A stretch of 64,000 bases of DNA, taken from Rhizobium sp. C1. GTDB taxonomy: Bacteria; Pseudomonadota; Alphaproteobacteria; Rhizobiales; Rhizobiaceae. Position numbers and translations under genes: made by a program. Of the stretch, positions 56,872 through 64,000 are shown piece after piece. Position 1 is the first letter of the stretch; each line of letters begins with the position of its first letter. The stretch is from NCBI RefSeq assembly GCF_021026335.1, contig NZ_JAJNCY010000008.1, positions 62,001-126,000 on the forward strand, given 5' to 3'. The notes beneath the pieces are model-generated. The model was not told the DNA's origin and ran no database searches. It was given only the letters and a program-made list of their open reading frames with translations.

Positions 56872-58341
56872 ATGGATTACAAACAACCCCTGTCAGATCG
56901 CCGAACGTTCTCCGCAACGGCCCCGGAGGCCGGACACGCCTCTGCGCCTCTCTGGAGCTGGGGTGCGGCTGACCTCGCGAAGGCCATCAAGCGCGGCGAC
57001 ATCAGCAGCAGAGAGGCCACGATCAGCGCTCTTGAACGCCTTGCAGCCGTCAATCCGAAGGTCAATGCGGTTGCGGAGGTGCTGACCGATGAGGCTCTGG
57101 CGGCGGCGGATCGCGCCGATGCTGCGGTGCTGAAGGGTGAAACGCTCGGCATCCTCCATGGCGTTCCCGTCACCACGAAGATCAACGTCGACATGCAAGG
57201 GCACGCGACGACCAACGGTGTTACAGCATTCAAGGACATGATTGCCGAGCAGGACAGCCCGCCGGTCCGGAATTTCCGGCGCGCCGGCGCCGTCATCATC
57301 GGGCGGACCAACACGCCGGCATTCTCCTTCCGGTGGTTCACGGACAACGATCTGCACGGCCGGACCTACAACCCGTGGGACAAGGAACGCACTCCCGGCG
57401 GCTCCAGCGGCGGGGCTGCCAGTGCGGTTGCGGTCGGTATCGGCGCGCTTGCCCATGGCAACGACATTGCCGGTTCGGTTCGCTATCCCGCCTATGTCTG
57501 CGGCGTCCCCGGACTGCGTCCGACCTATGGGCGAATCCCAAGCATCATGGGGCCGGGACGAGGCGTTTGCGGCGCGATCATGGGTGTTGAAGGCGTCATG
57601 GGCCGCAACATCGCCGATGTCGCTCTCGGCCTCGAGGCGTTGGCGCAACCGGACGCAAGAGATGCCTGGCAGGTGCCGGCTCCCCTGGCGATGCCGGGTG
57701 CGGGCGAGCCTTGCAAGGTCGCGCTTTTCTCCGGCGGCGGCAAGTATCGGCCTGAACCCGGGGTGGCTGCGGCGCTTGCAAGTGCCGCAAGGGCGCTGAC
57801 AGCCGCCGGCTATAGCGTCGAGGAGGTCGAGCTTCCCGATTTCGCCGAGGGTCAGGACCTCTGGTCAAAACTGGTCATCAACGAGTTTCGCGAAACGCTG
57901 GGCGCGGCTGCCCTGGCATTGGGCGATGCCCCGATCAAGAAGAAATTCGAAACCTGGGCGGGTATCGTGGACCCGATCACGCTCACGGAATTTTCGATCG
58001 CCATTTCGCTGCGGGAGAAAATCGCCGCCGCCTGGCAGATTCTCATGGAAACCTATCCGGTCATTCTGATGCCGAATTCCTGGGAGCTTGCCATGACGGT
58101 CGACAGGGATCAGGGCGGCGCGGACGATATCCGCAAGATCCTCGACATCCAGTCTCCGATGCTGTTGCCGGCACTGTTGGGCATGCCCGGCCTTTCCGTT
58201 CCGACAGGCCTTTCTGACGGCATTCCGTCCGGTGTCCAGGTTGTTGCCGGGCGCTTCAGGGAGGACCGTTGTCTTGCCGTCGGGCAGGTGATCGAATCCG
58301 CCCACCCCATGCAGACGCCGATCGACCCGAGGGGCTTCTAA
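56872..58341 (+). CDS. Amidase-signature hydrolase
   Basis: A 489-residue amidase-signature protein. Catalytic Lys in VTTKINVDMQG near residue 103, cis-Ser in PGGSSGGAASAVAVG near 180 and the nucleophile Ser in GNDIAGSVRYP near 203. AAGGAG lies seven bases before the ATG. The substrate is unknown; a benzamide or an aromatic amide feeding benzoate would fit the catR/ben neighbourhood, but a simple aliphatic amidase is equally possible. Confidence 0.85.
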   Translation: MDYKQPLSDRRTFSATAPEAGHASAPLWSWGAADLAKAIKRGDISSREATISALERLAAVNPKVNAVAEVLTDEALAAADRADAAVLKGETLGILHGVPVTTKINVDMQGHATTNGVTAFKDMIAEQDSPPVRNFRRAGAVIIGRTNTPAFSFRWFTDNDLHGRTYNPWDKERTPGGSSGGAASAVAVGIGALAHGNDIAGSVRYPAYVCGVPGLRPTYGRIPSIMGPGRGVCGAIMGVEGVMGRNIADVALGLEALAQPDARDAWQVPAPLAMPGAGEPCKVALFSGGGKYRPEPGVAAALASAARALTAAGYSVEEVELPDFAEGQDLWSKLVINEFRETLGAAALALGDAPIKKKFETWAGIVDPITLTEFSIAISLREKIAAAWQILMETYPVILMPNSWELAMTVDRDQGGADDIRKILDIQSPMLLPALLGMPGLSVPTGLSDGIPSGVQVVAGRFREDRCLAVGQVIESAHPMQTPIDPRGF

Positions 58342-58410
58342 GCGATCAGGTCTGGCCACGGAAGCCGCGTTGCTTTGTGATGCGGCTTTTAAACCCTGCG
58401 AGATAAGATT

Positions 58411-58426
58411 GCCTGCTTTCAGGCAT
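58411..58426 (+). terminator. Weak hairpin after the amidase
   Basis: A 6-bp stem, TGCCTG with CAGGCA, loop CTTT, flanked by TT and TT. Placed 70 bases after the amidase stop and before the convergent kinase gene. No T-run. Confidence 0.35.
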
Positions 58427-58486
58427 TCGGAGCTATTCTTGCGGGCGCGCTAGCCCAGTTCGTGATAGCGCGTGCCCATCGATCGT

Positions 58487-61180
58487 TCACAGGCGGCTGC
58501 GCCAGTCGCCGATGGCGCGCATCACGGTTCCGCGGTCTTCCTGCAGTCGGTCGATCTCCGCGAGGTCGACGAGCGCCTGCTCCTCGCGGGCGATCCGCTC
58601 GAAGCGGGCGGCGGTTTCGGCAATGGTGCGCGCGCCGACGTTGAAGCTCATCGATTTCAGCGCATGGGCGACGCGGCCGAGCCGTTCGACATTCTCGCTT
58701 GCGACGGCCTCGCGCAGTTCGGCGATCCGGTCTGCCGACTGGGTCTCGTAGAGACCGACAATGCGATCCACGACGGGGACCGCCCCGCCGGCCATTTTCA
58801 GCAGGTCTTCCAGCACGACGAGATCAAGCTGCGTTGCGCCGGCTTCGCTTTCGGTCACAGCCTGCTCCTCGGGCAGGGCATGGTCGCCGCGCGCATGCGT
58901 CGCGATGATTTCGGCGAGCCGTGCGAGCGTGAATGGTTTGTGCAGAACACCATCCATGCCGGCCTCGCGCCAGGCATCCGCCGCCGTGCCGATGACATGG
59001 GCGGTGAGTGCCACGATCGGTGTGCGATCGCGGCCGCCGCCCAGCTCTGCCGCGCGAATTTCGCGTGTGGCGTCGAAGCCGTCGAGTTCGGGCATCGAGC
59101 CGTCCATGAGAACCAGATCGTAGCGCGTCTTGAGAACCGCATCGACGGCCTGTCGCCCGTCCTCGACAAAATCCGCCGTGATCCCGAGACGGCGCAGCGC
59201 CGCATCGGCCACCTCGCGATTGACCTCGGCGTCATCCGCCACAAGAACCTTGAGGCCGCGAAAGCTGGGTGTCGCGTTGTCCCGTTGCTCGGTTCCGCGC
59301 GTCTCCTCGCTGAGCGGACGGCCTTCGACAAGCCGGGTCACGATATCGTTGATCTCGAATGCGGAGACGGGTCGCGTGAGGACGCAGTCGGCGCGGCGCG
59401 TGGCCAGAAGACCCTCGGGCCGCTCCTCGGCAAAGCCGATGGCGACGATCGCGCCGGAGGCGCCGGGTTCGAGCCGCGACCGGCCGGAGAGGCGATCCAT
59501 AGCGGCGATAACAAGCTGCGCCCCGTGAGCGCGGCTGTCGAGCATGTCGGCAGCGACCGCTTCGACGGCGAAGCCTGCTCGTTTGAGGTAATGCGCGAGC
59601 GCATCCTGCGTCTGCTCGCCGTCAAGTGAAATGACCGCACGGGGTGTTGCGGCGTTCCGGCTGCTCCAGCGCGCCCAGTCCGTGTCGGAGGAGGCCTGGG
59701 TCAGCGGCAGCGAAAAATGGAAATTCGTGCCGGTGCCGGGTTTGCTGGTGACCGCGATCTCGCCGCCCATGGCCGTGACCAGCCGGCGGGCAATGGTGAG
59801 GCCGAGGCCCGTGCCTCCGAACTGGCGGGTGGTGGTCTGGTCGGCCTGGGAAAAGGCCTCGAAGATCGTGCCGAGCTTGTCCTCGGCAATGCCGATCCCG
59901 GTGTCGATAACCGAGAAGCGTACCCGATCCTTGCCATCCTGCTGGACATGGATGGTCACGCCGCCCTTCTCGGTAAATTTGAGCGCATTGTTGACCAGAT
60001 TGCCGAGAACCTGCCCAAGCCGCGTCGGGTCTGCATCGACACGCGTGTTGCGCGGCAGGTCGAGCTTGGCGGTCAGATCGAGTTTCTTGGTATACGCGCG
60101 GTCGGCAAAGAGCCTCAGCACGGTGTCGACCGCCTCGAACGGGCTCACCTCCAGATGCTCGACGTCGAGCTTGCCGGCTTCGATCTTCGACAGATCCAGA
60201 ATGTCGTTGATGATGGCGAGCAGGCTGGCGCCCGAGCGGGCGATGACCTCGGCCTGCTTGCGGGCGCGTTCGGGCATTTCGCTGCCCGCCAGCAATTCCG
60301 CCATCACGAGAATGCCGTTCATCGGAGTGCGGATTTCGTGGCTCATGGTGGCCAGGAAGTCCGACTTGGCGCGATCGGCAGCCATGGCTTCGGAGGCGGC
60401 GCGCTGATAATCGGCGGTGCGGTCGGCAACATCCTGTTCCAGGCGCTCGCGGTGACGGGCGAGGCGTTCGTCCCGCTCGTGAATGTCGGCGAGCATGCCG
60501 TTGAAGCCTTCAACGAGCAGACCGACCTCGTCATTGCTCTCCGTCTTCAGCGTGATGCGGTAATCGTGCTTGGCCTTGATCTGCGCCATGGCCCCGGCGA
60601 GCCGGATCAGCGGGCGGGTGATCGCGCCCTGCAGCTTGAGTGCAATCAAGATGGCGATGACCAGTGCCGCGGCGCCGCCGAGGAGTGCGTTCTGTACCGC
60701 CGACCAGACGATGCCCGGCAGATCGCGCGTGTCGCCGATCAGGCGCAGCAGGCCGATCTGCTGGCCCGCCAGGATGACCGGAACCTGCACCTCGATGGTG
60801 CGGCTGCCGAGAATGTCGGACATGGTGATCTTCTGTTCTGGATTGATGAGCACGAGATCGCTCGCCAGCTGCTCGGTGGCGCCGAAATCGGCCAGCGTCT
60901 CGCCATCGGGCAGGTTCAATCCGACATAAACCAGCCCGTTGATCTCACCCATGCCTCGCATGGCGGCCTGGGCAAGGCTGACATCGCGCGTTGCTGCGGC
61001 ATTCGCTGAAGTTGAGGCGATGATGCGTGCAACTGAAAATAGTGCTTGCGGGCGCGAAATGGCGTATCGCGAGGCTTCCTGCCAGGCTGTGAAGGTAATG
61101 ACGAAGATTTCCGCGAGCGATATAGCGCCAATAACGAGCAGGACTAATTTTGTTCGGATGGAAAATGTTCTATTCGCCAT
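58487..61180 (-). CDS. Hybrid sensor histidine kinase
   Basis: An 897-residue kinase. Helices at about 11-33 and 160-183 enclose a periplasmic sensor; HAMP follows (about 185-240), then a coiled coil. The phospho-acceptor His281 is in MSHEIRTPMNG. The ATPase domain has NNALKFTEKGG, DTGIGIAED and GGTGLGLTIA boxes. A receiver-like domain with a weak Asp site follows (about 520-620), then a good receiver (VLVADDAEVNREVA, acceptor Asp in LVLMDGSMPE) and a C-terminal HPt (VAHALKSMSFNVG). This is a His-Asp-His relay. Start at 61180 is uncertain; the frame runs to 61231. Divergent from the response regulator. Confidence 0.9.
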   Translation of the reverse strand: MANRTFSIRTKLVLLVIGAISLAEIFVITFTAWQEASRYAISRPQALFSVARIIASTSANAAATRDVSLAQAAMRGMGEINGLVYVGLNLPDGETLADFGATEQLASDLVLINPEQKITMSDILGSRTIEVQVPVILAGQQIGLLRLIGDTRDLPGIVWSAVQNALLGGAAALVIAILIALKLQGAITRPLIRLAGAMAQIKAKHDYRITLKTESNDEVGLLVEGFNGMLADIHERDERLARHRERLEQDVADRTADYQRAASEAMAADRAKSDFLATMSHEIRTPMNGILVMAELLAGSEMPERARKQAEVIARSGASLLAIINDILDLSKIEAGKLDVEHLEVSPFEAVDTVLRLFADRAYTKKLDLTAKLDLPRNTRVDADPTRLGQVLGNLVNNALKFTEKGGVTIHVQQDGKDRVRFSVIDTGIGIAEDKLGTIFEAFSQADQTTTRQFGGTGLGLTIARRLVTAMGGEIAVTSKPGTGTNFHFSLPLTQASSDTDWARWSSRNAATPRAVISLDGEQTQDALAHYLKRAGFAVEAVAADMLDSRAHGAQLVIAAMDRLSGRSRLEPGASGAIVAIGFAEERPEGLLATRRADCVLTRPVSAFEINDIVTRLVEGRPLSEETRGTEQRDNATPSFRGLKVLVADDAEVNREVADAALRRLGITADFVEDGRQAVDAVLKTRYDLVLMDGSMPELDGFDATREIRAAELGGGRDRTPIVALTAHVIGTAADAWREAGMDGVLHKPFTLARLAEIIATHARGDHALPEEQAVTESEAGATQLDLVVLEDLLKMAGGAVPVVDRIVGLYETQSADRIAELREAVASENVERLGRVAHALKSMSFNVGARTIAETAARFERIAREEQALVDLAEIDRLQEDRGTVMRAIGDWRSRL

Positions 61181-61335
61181 TGTCACGTTTTCTTCAAATT
61201 CAGACTGCTTATAGAATCGTAAACCAAGCATCCTTACAAAACCTTAGCGCTCCGCACGGTATAGGAATTTTCGTATCTGGAGGGGTTCCGGGGGTGCCAG
61301 CGGTTCAGAGCCGGGCTCAGCAGACGAGAGTGTCA

Positions 61336-61821
61336 ATGGCTACAGTCGCGCGAAACGTAAAATTCGACTATGTCGACACCGATGCGCTGAACATTTTGGC
61401 CGTTGATGACGATCCCATTCAGCGCGAGTTCTGCTCCGTTTACATGACCACGCCCACCGTCTCGGTGGAGACGGCGGACTGTGCGGAGAGCGGACTAGAG
61501 CGTCTCGAAGCGCAGGACTATGGTGCGTTGCTGGTCGATGTCGACATGCCCGGCATGAGCGGTATCGAACTCGTCGCGCTCCTTCGCAGCCGGCCGCGCT
61601 ACGACAAGATGCCGATCATGGTGATCACCGGCAACGAGGATATTCCGTCCATCGACGCGGCCTATGCCGCCGGGGCGACGGCCTTCATGTGCAAGCCAGT
61701 GAACTGGCGGCTGCTGTCGCATCAGGTCCGCTTCATGGTGCGCGCGCATCGCGCGCTGCTGGCTGTTGGCGTCGATGCCGCCACATCGGTTGCAGAGGGC
61801 GATCAGACCGCCGTGTGTTGA
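61336..61821 (+). CDS. Single-domain response regulator
   Basis: A 161-residue receiver: acidic pocket LAVDDDPIQREF near residue 22, acceptor Asp in LLVDVDMPGMSG near 70, Thr in VITGNED near 100 and Lys in FMCKPVNW near 120. No output domain follows, so it signals by protein contact. It is divergent from the kinase and directly followed by an EAL gene, so the phosphoryl group may control c-di-GMP turnover. An upstream in-frame codon at about 61294 is possible, but the ATG at 61336 has the best context. Confidence 0.85.
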   Translation: MATVARNVKFDYVDTDALNILAVDDDPIQREFCSVYMTTPTVSVETADCAESGLERLEAQDYGALLVDVDMPGMSGIELVALLRSRPRYDKMPIMVITGNEDIPSIDAAYAAGATAFMCKPVNWRLLSHQVRFMVRAHRALLAVGVDAATSVAEGDQTAVC

Positions 61822-61832
61822 GGGAGCGCAGT

Positions 61833-62579
61833 TTGATTTTGCATGATAGCTTTCTCGACCATTTGACGCTGCATTATCAGCCGCAGATGACCGCCGACGG
61901 ACAGGGCGTGGCCGCAGCGGAGGCCTTGCTGCGGGTTGTCGAGCCCACCGAACAGTTCAGGAATACCGCGGATGTGCTGGCCTATGTGGAGGCAACCGAT
62001 CGGGTCGAGCAACTCGACTGGTGGATTGCCGAGCGCGCCTGCCGCGACGCGCTGCGCTGGCCGGGCCTGTCCATCGGCATCAACCTTTCGGCCGGTCGTT
62101 TCCGCGACCCGAACTTCGCACCGCGCTTCATCGAGATGGTCAGGGAGATCGGCGTTCCGGCGACGCAGATCGAACTGGAAATTGTCGAAAGCTCCTATAT
62201 CGAAGACTTCGAGACGGCCAATCTCAACATCAATGCGCTGCGCGCTGCGAAGATCCGCATCGCGCTTGACGACTTCGGCACCGGGTTCTCCTCCCTCACC
62301 TATCTGCTGAAAATGCCGGTCGACAAGCTGAAGATCGACAAGTCTTTTGTCGACGGGCTGGGTGACCTCAAGTCGACGGCCATCGTGCATGCCGTGGTGG
62401 CGCTGGCCCGCGCCGTCGGTCTCAAGATTACCGCTGAAGGCATCGAAACCGAGCATCAGTGGAAACTGCTGAAACTGGCCGGCTGCCATTACATGCAGGG
62501 CTGGCATTTCTACAAGGCGATGGACCCGGATGCGCTAACGGCGCTGCTTGCAGACTATCGGATCGTCAAGCCGTTCTAA
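61833..62579 (+). CDS. EAL-domain cyclic-di-GMP phosphodiesterase
   Basis: A 248-residue EAL protein without other domains. Active-site elements look complete: EALLR at about residue 35, NLSAGR near 88, ELEIVESS near 116, LDDFGTGFSSL near 147, KIDKSFV near 168 and TAEGIET near 205. TTG start at 61833 with GGGAG upstream, 11 bases after the response regulator stop. It most probably hydrolyses c-di-GMP under control of the two-component pair. Confidence 0.88.
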   Translation: MILHDSFLDHLTLHYQPQMTADGQGVAAAEALLRVVEPTEQFRNTADVLAYVEATDRVEQLDWWIAERACRDALRWPGLSIGINLSAGRFRDPNFAPRFIEMVREIGVPATQIELEIVESSYIEDFETANLNINALRAAKIRIALDDFGTGFSSLTYLLKMPVDKLKIDKSFVDGLGDLKSTAIVHAVVALARAVGLKITAEGIETEHQWKLLKLAGCHYMQGWHFYKAMDPDALTALLADYRIVKPF

Positions 62580-62584
62580 CCGGC

Positions 62585-64000
62585 TTAGCCGTGATCGGGC
62601 GCCTGAACGGCTTTGTCCGAGACGCCGATGAGTTTGGTCATGCCCTCGATCTGGTCAGCCTGCTTGCGAAAGTCCTCAAGCGAGTTTCCGGAGAGGACCG
62701 TGCCGGCCGGCAGAGGATTGGCGGTCGGGTCGAGATAGCGGTTATTCTTGCGCAGTTCGTAATAAAGGTGTGGACCGGTCGAAAGTCCGGTCGAGCCGAC
62801 ATAGGCAATGACCTGGCCTTGCGTCACGCGCTGGCCAACGGAGAGGCCCTTCGCGGCTCTGGCGATATGGGCATAGGTGGTGAAATAGCCCTGGTCGTGG
62901 CGCACACGCACATAGCGGCCATAGCCCGGCTCCCAGGAGATCAGAACCACGGTGCCGTCGCCGGCAGCCAGAATGGGTGACCCCATCGGGCCGGCATAGT
63001 CAACGCCGTCGTGGTGCTTGCGCACATGCAGGATCGGATGGATGCGCCAGGCGAAGCCGTCGCCGAGCCGTCCGCCGGGCACTGGATTGGCCAGAAGGAA
63101 TTTCGAAACGGAGTGGCCCTTTTCGTCGAAGAATTCTGCTGGCGATGTCTTGTTGAGCTTGTAGCGGTAGAATTTGCGCTCGCCATCCTTGGTCTTGAAG
63201 GCGACCGAAATCAGCTCGCGCTTGCCGCTCCCCTCGCGGAAGACCAGATTGATCTTCTTGGCCAGATCATCGTGTCTGGCGGCGCTGATTCCGTTCTTCT
63301 TGGCGAGATCCACCACATCGACAATGATCTTCGGCGGCACATGGGCGGCGAGCATCTTCTTGACGAGAAGCGGCGCGAAGGCGGTTTCTTCCTTCAGGTC
63401 GGGCGTGGCGTTGGTATCGGCATCGATCACATTGCCCTGCTCGCTGGCAATGGCTTCCCGCTTCAGGCGCTCGTAGAGCGCCGGCTTGGTGATGCGCTGA
63501 AAGCTCTGGTCCTCGACGCGGGCGAGGATCGTATCCTCGCCGGAGGCCTTTTGCAGGCGCGCCATGACGATATGCTTGCCGTCATTGTCGTTGGCGAGAA
63601 TGACTTCGAAGGCATCGCCGAAATGGAGAACGGAGGTTGCGAGCGCAGCCGACAGGCGGCGCGCCTCGGCAAGGGGAACCTCCAGACCGCCAAGCGCTTC
63701 TTCCAGCACTTCGTCGGCCTTCGGCATCAGCGCAACCCGCGAGACCGGCTCGGCCTGCTGCTTGACCGACAGGCTGACATTGAGCGGCTTGCCCGCCTTG
63801 TGGTCGTTGCCGAAATCCGCATAGGCCAGCGGCATGCCGGCAATGCGGCTGGAGCGCACGGGCTTCACGTCTCTCAAGACCGCCGCGAACACGTCTTCGG
63901 GTCCGGGGCGGCCTGCCGGTGCTGAAAAGGCCTGTTCAGGCTTCGTCTCCTCGGCGGATGCCTGGGCCTCGAGGTCGATATTCGTCATGAAATAGGTGTA
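62585..64000 (-). CDS. M23-family metallopeptidase (5' truncated by window)
   Basis: At least 472 codons; the frame stays open to base 64000, so the usual N-terminal membrane anchor lies outside. An internal ATG at 63988 is probably not the start. The C-terminal LytM-type domain has the HxxxD zinc motif in KHHDGVDYAGP near residue 335 and GLSTGPHLYYELR near 415, where the usual zinc ligand His of HxH is Tyr. A M23 domain with one missing ligand may be inactive or a regulator of another peptidoglycan enzyme. Convergent ends with the EAL gene, six bases apart. Confidence 0.85.
   Translation of the reverse strand, partial: YTYFMTNIDLEAQASAEETKPEQAFSAPAGRPGPEDVFAAVLRDVKPVRSSRIAGMPLAYADFGNDHKAGKPLNVSLSVKQQAEPVSRVALMPKADEVLEEALGGLEVPLAEARRLSAALATSVLHFGDAFEVILANDNDGKHIVMARLQKASGEDTILARVEDQSFQRITKPALYERLKREAIASEQGNVIDADTNATPDLKEETAFAPLLVKKMLAAHVPPKIIVDVVDLAKKNGISAARHDDLAKKINLVFREGSGKRELISVAFKTKDGERKFYRYKLNKTSPAEFFDEKGHSVSKFLLANPVPGGRLGDGFAWRIHPILHVRKHHDGVDYAGPMGSPILAAGDGTVVLISWEPGYGRYVRVRHDQGYFTTYAHIARAAKGLSVGQRVTQGQVIAYVGSTGLSTGPHLYYELRKNNRYLDPTANPLPAGTVLSGNSLEDFRKQADQIEGMTKLIGVSDKAVQAPDHG

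Noticed and set aside
58472-59629. A 385-codon plus-strand frame opposite the kinase C-terminal half
   Set aside because: The receiver and HPt motifs lie on the minus strand; this is a GC-rich shadow.

Overview
The window reads as a high-GC alphaproteobacterial chromosome or megaplasmid segment, most likely Rhizobiaceae (Rhizobium/Agrobacterium/Shinella/Ensifer type). The reasons are the GC-rich codon use, a TGA-N9-TCA (RirA-type) iron box in front of a siderophore transporter, a cobalamin riboswitch in front of a class Ib ribonucleotide reductase operon, rhizobial-style modular palindromes, and many aromatic-catabolism genes. No rRNA, tRNA or CRISPR was recognised. The genus is inferred, not proven.

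Layout. (A) 1-19.9 kb is a catabolic island of unknown substrate: a 5'-truncated biotin-dependent acyl-CoA carboxylase subunit, a TIGR03084-like protein, a BKACE-type beta-keto acid cleavage enzyme, an acyl-CoA synthetase, an AraC regulator, an aldehyde dehydrogenase, a complete branched-chain-type ABC importer, a coniferyl-alcohol-dehydrogenase-like SDR, a second related aldehyde dehydrogenase, then on the other strand a Tat-exported GMC oxidoreductase, a third aldehyde dehydrogenase and an AraC regulator. (B) 19.96-20.2 kb is an IS3-family relic. (C) 20.2-25.6 kb holds two cobalamin riboswitches, one before a double-hotdog acyl-CoA thioesterase and one before nrdHIEF. (D) 26.2-30.9 kb holds a methyltransferase and a four-gene Fe-siderophore ABC operon. 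(E) 31.1-31.6 kb is a scar made of an IS3 end joined to a truncated IS6-type transposase.

(F) 31.6-39.9 kb is a full iac-type cluster for indole-3-acetic acid (auxin) catabolism: iacR, iacGFEDCBAH and divergent iacI. (G) 40.0-48.9 kb adds an aldehyde dehydrogenase, LysR and AraC regulators, a VOC protein, an APC permease and an amine-oxidation set (ornithine-cyclodeaminase-like protein, RidA, FAD oxidoreductase). (H) 49.2-56.6 kb is benD-C-B-A, catA-C-B on one strand and divergent catR; together they take benzoate and catechol to muconolactone isomerisation. (I) 56.9-64 kb has an amidase, a hybrid histidine kinase with a divergent response regulator and EAL protein, and a 5'-truncated M23 peptidase.

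The main functional reading is that F, G and H form one route: an amine or aldehyde (plausibly tryptamine/indole-3-acetaldehyde) is imported and deaminated, oxidised to indole-3-acetate, opened by the Iac enzymes to catechol, and passed to the catechol ortho-cleavage genes. Support comes from a 20-bp imperfect palindrome that I find in four promoter regions across F and G, and an ATACC-N5-GGTAT palindrome around catR. The amine step and its substrate are inference.
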